From positions 92,511,741 through 92,575,740 of the forward strand of contig CM041465.1 of assembly GCA_023213395.1 (NCBI GenBank): DNA of 64,000 nucleotides, written 5' to 3'. Position numbers and translations under genes: made by a program. The notes below the pieces were generated by a model that was not told the DNA's origin, did not search any database, and worked only from the letters and a program-made list of their open reading frames with translations. Of this stretch, positions 22,316-33,042 are shown piece after piece (positions within the stretch are counted from its first letter, which is position 1; every line of letters starts with the position of its first letter). The DNA is from Cycas panzhihuaensis (lineage: Eukaryota > Cycadophyta).

Positions 22316-22926
22316 CTACCCCGCTTCTAGGGTACCATCTCCTAGCCTGTGTGATCCATCTCCTAGGGACAACATCCCTCCGAGGCTCCTCCTGGGCCTC
22401 TGCGAGCTCCCTGCCTCACTCCCCTCATCACGTGGCCATCTCTGGGTCGTCGCTGCCGTGTGGGTATACGTCCTGCTCCTACTCGATCTCGATGCCATCT
22501 GATCTATTGGGTAATCGTATCAAGCCTGGATACGATCCCTCTCTCCCTCTACTCCCTAGAGTCTCTCCTCCATGCTTCGGAACCTCTCCTTCATCCCTCA
22601 GAGACGCTCCTCTAGATCGCTGATAGCGCTCCTGTGTCTCCACTGCTCCTCCACAGGCCTTTAGAGCTACCTGCGTCTCCGCAGCACGTCTCACTCGCCC
22701 CTAGCCTCATCCAACTCTCGTTGCATCTGTTCTCTAAATGCCATGTGCTCTTGGGACTCTGCAGCCTAGATGTCTCTCGCCCTCGCTAACAGGGCGAATG
22801 CTACCATATGGGTACCTGTTGATCTAGGCGCATCCTTTACCTAGATGGGTGGTTACCCCTCTACGTACACCTGAGGGAACATCTCCCTCACTATAGCCTC
22901 TACCAACTGCTTGATCTCCGCAGTAC
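22316..22926 (-). pseudogene. Antisense PMD-like gene of element C, last exon
   Basis: On the minus strand it opens after the TTTGCAG acceptor (22927-22933) with the frame TAEIKQLVEAIVREMFPQVY, then a charged coiled-coil-like part. It ends in the basic tail (SRSRTYTHTAATT, DEGSEAGSSQRPRRSLGG) with TAG near 22316. Stops break the middle. Same order as in A and B. Confidence 0.65.
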
Positions 22927-23038
22927 CTGCAAATCTAATATACCATATGTCAGTGTATGTCCAACTACATGCCGAAATAAAACCAAATTAAACTATCTAT
23001 CTGGCTATCAAATGACTAAGGAAATGATTAGGTCTTAC
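22927..23038 (-). other. Intron of the antisense PMD gene, element C
   Basis: 112 bases from GTAAGACC to TTTGCAG, with both splice sites intact. Joining gives an in-frame phase-1 splice exactly as in B. Confidence 0.7.
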
Positions 23039-24225
23039 CTACTGTGGCTGCCGGCTCCTCCGCTCATGTGATAACCTCTCCTCCTGGCTCCCTGCCAGCT
23101 GCTGGTACCTCCTCCTCAGGTACCACCTCTGCCTAGGCCTCTCTCCTCACTCAGACTGGCTCAATTGTCACCTCTCTGGATCTCCTCATAATCTGTAGCC
23201 TGTGGGCCCTCGTCACTGGCCCCCTGATCTCCTCTGCGGCCCCTGATGGGCCTGCCTCCCCTCTAGCAGTCTCGGATGGTCCCGTCGCTACTCCTACCAT
23301 CCCTGATGGACCTGCCTCCCCTGCAGGTCATGATGGGCCAGCCCCATCTCCTCCATCGTCATCATCATCATCGCCCGGGAGTGCCCCTACTCCACCTGCC
23401 CCGTCGTCACTGTCCCACCTCACTGTCCTATATAGATCTTCCATATAATCCGTCATGGTGAGGAGGTCCAGTGATGTCGCCTACACTGAGTGCCAGACGT
23501 GGGCTTGGTCCTCCATCCCCCTTAGCCTAGTCTGCCACTTATGGACCATCGGGGCCCACTCTATAATGGGGTGTGGTCCGCCCGCTGGTGCCACTGCTCC
23601 AAAATGATCAAAGAACCAGCACTGCAGCAACATGCTGTATGATAATCCTCCTTTGCTAGTCATCCTGATAGCATCTAGTTATGTGACAAGGTTTGTCGCT
23701 ATCAGGGTAGCCCAGTCCATCCTCTCACCTACCTTACAAGGTGCACTGCATCCATCCATCCCCCAAGGATGTCCCTATAGTTCTGTTTCTGGGAAACCCA
23801 GAACAGAATGCACAACATGATGAGTTTCCTCACCCAAGGAATCCTGGACATAACCATCGTCTGGAGAGGGACTCCTCTCCTCTTCCACCTATCTGTCCCT
23901 ATCAAAAATGCTGCTGCCTCCCGATGTGTTGCCTCATTACTAGGCAACGCTCCTAGTGTCACTGGCCTCCTAGTCGTCGGTACTCCTAAAATCCATCAAA
24001 TATCCCTGGGCGTCACCATCATGTCTCCCACCTGGGGTAGGTGGAAGACGTACCTCCTCCTGTCCCAATGAGATACGATATCTACTAGCAGCCTTTAATC
24101 TGATATGTACTGAGGTGTCTTCAGGGCCTTGAGCAGGCCACACCTCTGCAGGACCCCCTTGTCCTCTCTCGACATCATCTCGATATAGCTCATCATTGCC
24201 ATACCTATGTTCTCGCAGTTATCCA
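23039..24225 (-). pseudogene. Antisense PMD-like gene of element C, main exon
   Basis: The minus-strand frame begins at the equivalent of B 50435 (VDNCENIGMAMMSYIEMM), followed by the PMD signatures YVFHLPQVGDMMVTPRDI and ILGVPTTRRPVTLGALPS and by LCILFWVSQKQNYRDILGGW (23850-23760). A frame change near 23730 and several stops follow. The acidic linker is represented by GAT repeats near 23350-23380. A possible first exon ATG lies at 24345. Confidence 0.72.
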
Positions 24226-24370
24226 CTGTGATAATAGCCTACCAACACCACAAAATAAAAAATGTCAATCTCATGCTAGTCCTCTATCCTCTTGGCTGTC
24301 TCTCAGCTCTCTCTACTTGAGATTTGGGGCCTCATGGCCCCCCATCTTCTTCTTTCTACAGGTCTGCCTT

Positions 24371-24476
24371 CGTACCACACTGAACTTCACGGTACCACAA
24401 AGTTTAGCTTAGGTCCTATGGTGATCGGGGCCCTACAGCAAAGATTGTGGCATCGTGATCTTTACCGCAGTACGAA
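24371..24476. repeat. Palindromic GGTACC cassette, element C internal copy
   Basis: GAACTTCACGGTACCACAAAGTTTAGC followed by the GATC/GATCTTTACCGCAGTACG half. A degraded copy of the cassette at 7275-7378 (A) and 50581-50687 (B). Confidence 0.6.
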
Positions 24477-24901
24477 TGGCACCCCCCCAAAATGGGGGGG
24501 TTTTTGCCCCAAAAATAAAAAAAAAACCTTTGGGTGGACCCCATGGGGCCACCGGGACCAGGGCTTCCTAATGCCTAGGTTCCCCCTCTTTCTAAGTCCA
24601 ATTCAGACTCCGAGAGGTCTCTATTTGCCCACATGGAGGATAGAAAACTACATAAAAAATAATAAAAAGTATTGAATTTCAAACTTTGAAATGGGATAGG
24701 TTTCATAGGATCTACTCATAGGATCTGGTCTCGCTGTCGCCATCGCATCCTGCTGATCCCGCTGGCTCTCTCCGCACTATGATCCAATGGTCTGATCTTC
24801 CCCTGTGTGCCTCCAAAGTCTGGTGGCACTTCATTGTGTAAGGGAATAGCTCTGGTTTCTCACGAGAGCCGGTGAAAATGAATCCGTTTTCCGTTGAATT
24901 T

Positions 24902-24912
24902 CCTTATATAGG
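24902..24912 (-). promoter_or_regulatory. TATA box of the antisense PMD unit, element C
   Basis: Minus strand CCTATATAAGG within CCCCGCCTATATAAGGAAATTC, the same context as in A. Confidence 0.5.
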
Positions 24913-25435
24913 CGGGGGGCCTGACGGGTACTATCTCCATTTTTGCTCTCACGACAGCCGTTTAGACTGTCTCGTTTCCTCGATCACCTTTGTCTTCTGG
25001 TCCTGCCTCCCATTGCGCTCCTTTAGTGCTCTTTTTGCTCTTTCTTGCAAGTGCATTTATGGCACCTCATCATTGCACTTTTTCATAGGGCCCTTCCATC
25101 TCATTTTATGTGCCACTCCCATGCATGCCCGAGTTTATACTCGTTTAGCTCGTTTCGCCATCCTCGACTCGTTTCCACAGCCCTTTTCTACTCCTGGGGT
25201 TTCTGAAGGGAATGCTCCCCCTGTCTGAGGGCATGTTTTGCTTCCCAAAGCAGCCTTTGGTACTCAGGGTGCCCTTTTTCCTACCCGCTCTCAAGTAGTG
25301 GTCAGACTGCTTGCTCTCGCCCTTGGGTAGCCTAATTGCTAGGTCCTCCTACCCTTCACAGCCACTTATTGCTTACCTTTCGAGTCTCTCTTTTGCTCCA
25401 TTATTATTTATTACTACTAGGATTTTGTGTCACCC
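24913..25435. promoter_or_regulatory. Divergent intergenic region of C
   Basis: Spacer between the antisense TATA box and the aRNH ORF, aligned with 6315-6836 (A) and 51125-51647 (B). No conserved frame. Confidence 0.4.
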
Positions 25436-25858
25436 ATATCCCTCTACATTTTTACTAATGGGAGGAGCCGCGGTAACCTGGAACCTTCTGTTACTGCTTG
25501 GATCCTTTGCGGCCCCTCCGGACACGACTTCTTGCGCTCTGGGGTCTTCCTCACAGAGGCTACCAATAATGAAGCTAAGTACACATCTGTTATTGAAGCT
25601 CTCACTAATGCTCTTCATTTCCATCACAAACCTATTATTTTGCTTTGCGACTCTCAAGTTGTGGTGTCCCATCTCACCTAGGTTTATTAGGTGCGATGCC
25701 CTCACTTGAGAACCCTTGCTTCGACTACCAGATCCTTCCTAGCCCGCTTCTCATCCATTGACATTTAGCACATTCCTCAGGCCCTCAATGCTGAGGCAGA
25801 TAGTCTCGTTTGCCTCATCCTTGAGTGCCACCTTCCTCTTCTTGCTGACCGCCCCTGA
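25436..25858 (+). pseudogene. Extra RNase H (aRNH) of element C
   Basis: 141-codon equivalent of the aRNH of A and B. The start codon is ATA instead of ATG, and the first catalytic motif reads TNGRSRGN where A has TDDGSCGN, so the first Asp is lost. NNEAKY (Glu region altered) and LLCDSQVVVSHL follow, then a TAG at about 25680. The frame ends at TGA 25856-25858. Clearly dead. Confidence 0.8.
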
Positions 25859-26256
25859 GGCTTGTCTGGTCACTCTGTCACCCAAGCCCTAGGTCGTTAT
25901 GCGCTTCGCCTTACGACCTGTTCATACCTTCGAAACCTAGCCGCTAATGAGGTTAAACTATGAAGACTACCAGTTATATTTACTTATCTCTTATACTGGA
26001 TTATGCACATCTCTTTGCATCTTTTGTGGTGGGGGCAGCACCCTTGCCCTTCATATTTTCCAGTCGATTTCTGGGTGGCACATAGGTAGCCCCTATGTTG
26101 TCTCCACCTCTACCTTCATATCCACGCATTCTTCCATGACACTCGCAGGTACATTTGCCTATTATTATGATCTTAATTTATATATCTATATACACATGTG
26201 CTATTGACAGTTGTGTTGCCAGCATTCACCATCGCATCATGCTTCCAAGTGGTGAG
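25859..26256 (+). other. Non-coding stretch between aRNH and PPT of C
   Basis: No conserved reading frame. It aligns with the same region in A and B, including CTTCCAAGTGGTGAGGCTCTG just before the PPT. Confidence 0.45.
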
Positions 26257-26270
26257 GCTCTGCGAGGCGA
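26257..26270 (+). other. Polypurine-tract position of element C
   Basis: AGGCTCTGCGAGGCGA precedes the TGTTTC start of the 3' LTR. The purine run is worn compared with AAGGGGGCAG in A. Confidence 0.55.
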
Positions 26271-28975
26271 TGTTTCTCGACCGGGAATGGATACAGAGCG
26301 GTCAACTCAGGTAAGTGCAGGTATGCTTCTCACCTTGTTGATTGTTTCTTTTGTGATGAGTATATGCTTGCATGTTGTGATCTCGTAGATGATCTTGTCA
26401 TCACCTACACCCATATAGCCTATGATGACTATAGCGGGGGCACATTCCTAGTGAGTGTGGCACCCCAGTGGCCATTTCACTTCTCGCATTCTGCCCTACT
26501 CACCCCAAGATCCATTTGGCCCATGTCATCCTTGCCCGTATGATGACCCGTCATGTTTGGTAGACTTGTCATGCCTTTTGAGCCCTCATTGTTGCTTTCC
26601 ATGGCTCGTTTGCTTGCTTATCTGCCTCTGGATAGGTGTCCCTGCCCCCCTACCAACCTCCTTGGTCATTGGCCCACAGCCTAGGCTGGCTATTTAGGCC
26701 AATTTTGGCCTTTGGTCCTGCACCACCACAAATATTGTGGTATCGCAAAATTTATGGTGGTACGACTATCTCAGTTTATTTTTAAAAATCTGCCATGGTA
26801 ATTCTTGCATTTTTTATGGAATTGCCACGTGTTTCACGACTTAACTCACTGCCAGCTATGCCCTAATCACTTGTTTAGGGTTGAGGCTAGGTATTTAAGT
26901 CTTTCTTAATTCATTTTAGGGATCTTTTTGCCCACTTTTTGAAGGATCTCAAGGGAAAACGCCTTGCTCTTTGCTGTTCTCTACTGCTCCACTGCTGTTC
27001 TAGGACCTGCTATCATTCTCTAATGCCCAACTCTCCTTTGGTATGGCTGTGACATCTTTCCAGCCCCTTGCACACCTTAGAGAGGGCCTCCTTGGAGAGA
27101 TTCCAGCACTTCCTTGCCCGGGTAGCCATCAAGCATCCTCAAGTGTAGGTTCTTCCTTCAGCCATATTAGCAGGGGCTCCATACCTGCTGTTCCACAGTC
27201 CTTTTACATATTTCTCAGCCTTCTCTCAGTAGCTTTTGACAGAGGCAAACACCTCCCTTCTTCTCCATAGGTATTTGTTGGTTTAAGGTCTTCTCTTGTC
27301 CAATTTATGCCCAAGTTTGCATATTATTTCTAGCTTGCCTTAGTTTGCTCTTTAGAGGTTATTTCTTGTCTTGTTTTGGACTATTTTTCCTTACTGTTAG
27401 GGCCTTTTTTCCTGCATTTCCTGACTAGGATAGCGGTCAAAAGGGAGTACATAAGGTTTGGGATAGAGCTGGGTGGATTTCGCACCACCTTCCACGCTCC
27501 TTAAGAGGCTTTTTGCCCTTCAAACCTTCCTTTTTGCCTCGTGCTACTCTTAGAAGTGAAACAAGGGTTTAGCAGGCCATTTCTAGTTGCTGAAATCAGC
27601 GTTAGCACTTGTTGCAGTGTTGGTTTGAGGGCTCCTATCTTGATTTGGGCAACTCACATAAGCTCCAGCTACTTGTCCCTTGCTCAACTTCGTTTTTGGC
27701 AACTTGGTTTGCTTCTTATAGCACTCCAGTTTGTTGTAGACCTCTTTGAGCCTCTTTGCACTCTTGTTGCCTCTATTTCTAGCCTTCTTGTACAACCATA
27801 CCCTTGCTGCCTTGTGGCTTCTTGGGGGAGGGTAGGGTTGCTCCTTATAGGAGGTAGACCACTCCGAGGCTTATCGACTAACCCATCGTTTATTTGGAAA
27901 GTTTTCTTTACAGTTTATCATTGCAATATTGAACGCTAACATATATGTGTAGGGGTTTATGTTTATTTCATATATACATGTATTGTTAGGGTTCTCCATT
28001 ATGTTATTAGCACCCTTTCTTCGGAAAGGGATACTCCCATTTACTTGTAGGTAAACAGAGGATGCAAAGGATACATTCCTTTCCTTCTCTCACAGGTAAG
28101 TGCTTTTGTTTATGTTTTACTTTAGCATTTCAGTTACTGCTATCATTTTGTCCATTTTTCCTTTCTTGGTACTTTAGTGCCGTTTCTGGGGAAGGTAAGG
28201 AAGCCCCACGCTTCAGTCTACCATAACCCTTCTCATTCACCATACTTTGTAGAGCGATTTTAGATACCTCGTGGGAACGCTGCCACTTCAAACTCATCTC
28301 CATTCCTAGTATGTACCCTCACTCTATTTCGTTCCTTTTTTTTGAAAGGTTTTGTACGATAGTAATTAGCTCATTTGAAAGGAAAAGGGAACCAACTTTA
28401 TCTCTTGATTTATATTCCGTTTGTTACTTTTTCTCGCATTATATCTATCATAGGAAAAGGTCTAAGGAGATTTCCCCTTTTTACCTTTTCCCCTTCACCT
28501 TGCAAACTCCATCCTTATCTCATTAATTTATTACACTTAGTTTGCTTGCATGCACTGTAGCTCTTTATTTTTGATTGTTCTCTTCATCCTTCTTTGGTTT
28601 TCTCCCACTTAGCTGGGTAACTGAGAAGATCTCATTCGTAGGTTGCTTACATGGTTGCCCTTTCCTCGTTTCCCTCTGCTCTAGGGAAACCCATCGAAGG
28701 GTTCTCTCCTTTCCCTTCTGGCCATCCAAGGGTGGGAGGATCCTTCCCCTAGGTCTACCAAGACTGATATTCTGCCTCCTCTCTTCTCATTTGAAGTGGG
28801 GAACCACCTTTAGGTAGCTAGATACATTCGTAGGTCCCAAACTCGTGCTTCGGCACATGGGGCACCCTACATGGTATTTGCCTTACTCATAGGTCCTTAT
28901 CTACACTCGATAGTATCATTGACCACCTTTGTTATTCCTACTCAGTTAGGTAACTATCCCGTAGATGCGCATCCA
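26271..28975 (+). repeat. 3' LTR of element C
   Basis: 2705 bases from TGTTTCTCGACCGGG to GCGCATCCA; the last 690 bases match 1-691. It contains CAGGTAAGTG about 35 bases in, a worn GGTACC-type cassette (26718-26766) and TATTTAAG at 26892-26899 as the TATA candidate, giving a U3 of roughly 650 bases and a long R-U5. It is a divergent subtype relative to the A/B LTR. Confidence 0.92.
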
Positions 28976-29130
28976 CCTACCTATGGGCTGCAGCCATTTA
29001 GATAACTGTTTATTGTATCAATGTTGTCAACCCATCAAAGAAAGGATAATCACCTAATAAAAAGTAGTCAGGACAAGCCCCCATTGTTCACTGCTTCAAA
29101 AGTTTTGGCTCTACATACTATACCCACATT
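28976..29130 (+). other. Copia-2 sequence next to the element C junction
   Basis: Degraded sequence just after the C LTR. I see no readable protein until 29131. Confidence 0.35.
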
Positions 29131-30540
29131 TTAGATGCAGATTGAAATAAACTCTAGCCAAAGGCACTTAAAGGCATCTTTATTGGATGCCCTATGGATA
29201 AGAAAGGGTACAAGGTATTTATACCTTTACAACAAAAAATCATCGTTACCAGAGCTATCATTTTTATGGAGATAGAGGATTTGTTACTTAGATTAGACTC
29301 CAAGATACCCTCACACTGCTATAATAATGTTATCAAGTATAATGTTTAGATTCTAAAATTTAAGAGGGAGGGAGGGACAAACATAAATTACTCCAAATAT
29401 TGGAAGCTGATAATAGAGCCTAAGAGGATATAAGTTATAACTTTAAATTGATGAATACACATCCAAAACCATCTTTTAAAGATAATAGAGTTGACAAAGG
29501 CAAAGCCATTATAGAAGAATCATCCTCTCCACCTTCAGTTGACAAAAGTAAAACAGTGGTAGAAGGGCCATCTTCCTTAAGCATATCAACATCTTCCTCA
29601 TAAAATGATTATTTTAATGAATATGATGAGAACCAAGAAGTTAAGGAAATGAGGACATCATTCCCAACTCAAGGATCTCGTGAAGCCTACCAACTCAATA
29701 AGGATATATGACTAGATAAGGTAGGAAAAATTGGCACTCCAAGTGCACAAAGAGCAAGGATGTAGGAATCATTATATACTAAGCATAAAATAGCAGAACT
29801 GCACCTTACTCTTAATGAAGAGCCCCTCTTGTACCAAGAATCTATAAAACATATAGTCTAGAGAAATGCAATAAATGAAGAATACTGATCTCTAATAAAA
29901 AATGGCACATGGGAGCTCCTTGATCTATCACTTGGCAGAAAGTTAGTTCAAAATAAATGGATGTTAAAAAATAAATATAGATCAGATAGCACCCTTGAAA
30001 AACACAAGGCGAGGTTGGTAGCTAAAGGATTGATACAGGGAGAAGGTATCAACTATACTAAAGTCTTTACACTTATAACCAAGTGGCCTACAATTAGAAC
30101 TCTTATGGCCTTGGCTACTCAACAGGGTTGGAAAATCTATTAGCTTGATATTAAGACTGTGTTTCTCAATGGAGATCTTGAAGAAGAAATTTACATGGCT
30201 GAGCTAGAAGGATATAAGATCAAAGGTCAAGAGCATAAGGTTTTCAGTATCCAAAAGTCTTTGTATGACCTTAAGCAAGCCCCTCCTACTTGGTTTGCCA
30301 AGTTGTCTAAAAGAATGAGGCAACTTGGATACAATATTTGTGACTACCAAGATATTGATGCAACATTATTTATCAAGTGCCAAAAGGACAAAGTCACTTA
30401 TTTTATAATCTTTATGGATGACATGTTAGTAACGGGTAACAATGAACAATCAATAAGGCAACTCAAAAAGGACCTTGATGAAACATTCAAATTTTCTGAC
30501 CTTTATTTAATAAAATATTAGTCAGGAATTGAAGTAACAT
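29131..30540 (+). pseudogene. Integrase end and reverse transcriptase of copia-2
   Basis: First the integrase C-terminal GIFIGCPMDKKGYKVF (about 29171-29220), then a degraded spacer, then RT: NGTWELLDL (29901), HKARLVAKGLIQGEGINYTK (30003-30062), LDIKTVFLNGDLEEEIYM, SLYDLKQAPPTWFAKLSKRM and FIIFMDDMLVTGNN (about 30400-30440, both Asp present). The block 30159-30521 is open. A TAG (30141) separates it from the upstream block where a Gln is expected in IYQLD. Confidence 0.88.
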
Positions 30541-30879
30541 AAAAAAATAAAAAAAATTTCCTCTCCCAAGAAAAATACATCAATGATCTTCTAATTAAGT
30601 TTTAGTTAGAAGATGCTTGACCAGTGGCTTTACCTATGGACCTTAATACCAAACTCTTAGTTTATGGCAATACTAGGGAGGCAGACGTAATACTCTATAG
30701 AAAACGTATAGGTAATCTCATCTACACTACCAATACAAGGCCAGATATTACACATTCTATCGGTATTCTTGCATGATTCATGACAAATCCTAAGCAGAAT
30801 CACTGGCAGGTTATAGTTTGAGTGTTAAAATACTTAAAGACAACCATCAAATTTAGTCTATAGTATGAACCTAATAATG

Positions 30880-31320
30880 AATTTAAACGTTTTGCATATA
30901 TAGACTTAGACTTTGCAGGAGATAAAGATATAAAAAGATCTACATTTGGGTATGTAACATTTCTTGGAACAACACCAATATCATGGAGATCTAAATAATA
31001 GAAGATAGTTGCTGATTTAACTATCGAAGCTAAATACATTGTTACTTCTGAGACTAGTAAAGAGGTGGTATGGCTTAGAAAATTATTGAAAATATTGAAT
31101 ATCACCCAAACAAGACCTACCAGCCTTCATGTGGATAATCAATCAGCAATGCATATGGTGAAAAATCTTATATTTCATGATCGTACTAAATACATAAGTA
31201 TGAAAGTCAACAGGATTAGAGAACTTATTCATGATGGCACAATTCAACTAGAATACGGCCACACAGTAGATTAAGTGGTTGATATCTTTACCAAACTACT
31301 AAAAAAAGGTGAAGTTTGAA
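30880..31320 (+). pseudogene. RNase H of copia-2
   Basis: AYIDLDFAGDKDIKRSTFGYV (about 30893-30955) and ISWRSK, two adjacent stops, then TIEAKYI, EVVWLRKLLKIL, LHVDNQSAMHMVKN and HDRTKYI with VDIFTKLLKKGEV at the end (31320). This is the usual copia C-terminus. Confidence 0.85.
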
Positions 31321-31811
31321 TAGTTTTGAAGGTAGTTTAGCCTTAGGGCCTCCATCTTCAATTGATCAAAGAAGATGGCAACAAGATTATTATATTTTAT
31401 TCTATTCATGAAAATCCCTTGTGGGTATGCAAGAATAAGAGTAAGTCTCTGCTCTATTCTATTTGTGAAAACCCCATGTGGACATAAAAGGATAAGGGCT
31501 ATACAAGTTTTAGAGAATCAAAACCTGTGAAAACCTAAAAATGCATAGGGGATGACCAAACGATATATGGAGACTTAGTAGATTAAGCTACACATTTAAG
31601 ATGCTTGGCTACAAGCTACATCAAAGAGCTACTTTAGCCATTTTGATTTATAAAAGGGGCTGTAGATCTTAGAAAGTCTATGGGTTTTTATTCTCTATGA
31701 AGGTTTTTCCATAAAAGTGTCATTTAGAATTTCAATGTAATAATGAGGTTTAAATGAAGACTTCATAGAATAGATTTTCTCAAAATAACCTTCCACCATT
31801 AGGGGGGGGAT
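31321..31811 (+). other. Tail of copia-2 between RNase H and G-rich tract
   Basis: Non-coding, with an imperfect direct repeat (TCTATTC..TGAAAA.CCC.TGTGG at about 31400 and 31458). It ends in AGGGGGGGGAT (31801-31811), a likely polypurine tract, followed by TGAAAGAGG, which may start an LTR. Confidence 0.5.
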
Positions 31812-32204
31812 TGAAAGAGGTTAATGTATCAAGGTCATTTGTATAGATTAATTAAGTGACCTTAGGATATATTATTAGCATCAGTCTCTTAATGAAATAC
31901 ACTTTATGTGCATTTAAATGTAATTTTGGGTTTATGTAATTAAGCAAAAAAAATTTAACTATAATGCTCATCCTTAATAACAAAGGGCAAAATCTCAAGG
32001 ACAGAGTCATTATTCATTCTCACCTCCAAGCTTACTCTTATATATTATTTCATATCTTTTTCATTTTTCATTGCTATTGTGTGTATGTGAGTGATTTATT
32101 CCCTAGATCCATCCTTCATTGAACAAAAGGCATTGGAAATGATCAAATTTCATAAATTTAGGGATAAGCTTGGAGTTTTACATAATGGCCACTATAGGAG
32201 AGAA
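31812..32204 (+). repeat. Probable LTR-related sequence after copia-2
   Basis: Begins TGAAAGAGGTTAATG after the G-rich tract. I found no second copy in the window, so its end cannot be fixed. It holds a pyrimidine-rich ATATTATTTCATATCTTTTTC stretch near 32040. No coding. Confidence 0.35.
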
Positions 32205-32557
32205 TGTTGGGATAATGGCCACCATCCTCAACATATGTGCCTATGAACCTAAGGCCCCCAAAAGCCACCTAGAGCTGTCTAAAGCCCACTAGAGCTAACA
32301 TTCAACTGTTTATATATAAAGGTATGTACTTGTTTATTTTATTTTATTTTTTTATTAATTATTTAAATTATTGGGTAGAGGCATTTACTACCTCTCCAAA
32401 ATTATTTACATAATGGGGATACCTCTCTGGTATTTTTTAACACTGCTAACTATTTAGAAGTGAATGCTAACTTAATATGGAGTGTACCTTGTGATCTACG
32501 ACCTACTATGCTCCTTATGCCTTCATTTGGTATCAAAGTTGTCATCAAATTCTAACA
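32205..32557 (+). repeat. LTR-like segment flanked by PPT-like and PBS-like sequence
   Basis: TAGGAGAGAA precedes TGTTGGGATAATGG (start), a TATA box TATATATAAAGG lies near 32310, and the segment ends TTCTAACA before TGGTATTAAAG. Its ends form a short imperfect inverted repeat (TGTTGGGA / TTCTAACA). No second copy seen in the window. Confidence 0.45.
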
Positions 32558-32599
32558 TGGTATTAAAGATGTGATCAAATTTTAACATGGTATTAGAGC
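32528..32599 (+). repeat. 30-base tandem repeat carrying PBS-like TGGTATYA
   Basis: Units start at 32528 (TGGTATCAAAG), 32558 (TGGTATTAAAG) and 32588 (TGGTATTAGAGC), exactly 30 bases apart. The first two are followed by ATCAAATTYTAACA. The motif resembles the initiator-Met primer site TGGTATCAGAGC. Confidence 0.75.
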
Positions 32600-32707
32600 A
32601 TAAATCTTGGTCACCTATATCAGAGTGTTAATCTACCATCATGACAAGTATTTACATTGATATTTTGTTAGTTTTATAAAGTTCACTAACATTTTTATAT
32701 AGTTTTT
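32600..32707. other. Short AT-rich spacer
   Basis: No coding or repeat signal recognised. It may be the start of the internal region that belongs to the primer site at 32588. Confidence 0.3.
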
Positions 32708-33030
32708 TATTAATATTTGGCTATTCTTGATACGTATGATCCATTTAATTACAATTTTCTTCAGATTTTTTGCAGTTATAGTGTGTGCATTTATCCTAAT
32801 ACATAGAAATATATGCTACCTCTACTATCAACTAATGAGAGTTCTTTCTAAAGTGGTAAGTTGTACTATAAGTATATACATCATTCTTTGTTCTAATTTG
32901 AGGTTTGGTCTTTCTTCCATCTCTTGGGTTAACTTGTAAATACATCATTATTCTTATACTTCATTATTATATCATTTACTCACCACCACATTTCATCTTT
33001 TGTATGCATAGCATATTTATTTTTCTAATA
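32708..33030 (+). repeat. 5' LTR of element E
   Basis: The second half (from about 32800) matches 34880-35100 closely: GTGGTAAGTTGTACTATAAGTAT.. and TTTTGTATGCATAG.ATATTTATTTTTCTAA. The first half is weakly similar, so the start is approximate. Confidence 0.7.
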
Positions 33031-33042
33031 TGGTATCAGAGC
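33031..33042 (+). other. Primer binding site of element E
   Basis: TGGTATCAGAGC, the perfect initiator-methionine-type primer site, directly at the LTR end. Confidence 0.85.

Larger units (their letters stand above)
19664..28975 (+). mobile_element. Element C (Tat-like Ty3/gypsy), right part
   Basis: Continuation of element C after the element A insertion: gag end, protease, a truncated integrase tail, the antisense PMD gene, aRNH, PPT and 3' LTR. RT, RNase H and the integrase core are missing, so C would need proteins from another copy. Its 3' LTR ends at 28975 in copia-2. Confidence 0.92.
28976..32557 (+). mobile_element. Copia-2: 3' part of a degraded Ty1/copia element
   Basis: The sequence downstream of element C reads, in plus orientation, as the end of integrase, RT and RNase H of a copia element, then a ~490-base tail, a G-rich tract and LTR-like sequence. 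The upstream part was displaced beyond the window by element C. It is AT-rich and heavily mutated, hence older than C. Confidence 0.8.

Noticed and set aside
27541-27939. 132-codon ORF in the 3' LTR of C
   Set aside because: Located in LTR sequence, hydrophobic by base composition, with no counterpart frame in the A or B LTR and no known domain.
29131-31320. A host-encoded reverse transcriptase or a pararetrovirus
   Set aside because: The domain order integrase-RT-RNase H, the wording of the motifs and the tract with LTR-like sequence fit a plain copia element. No movement protein or viral coat motif is present.
33031-33042. TGGTATCAGAGC-type sites taken as pieces of tRNA genes
   Set aside because: They lie at LTR ends and match the primer site only; no tRNA arms around them.
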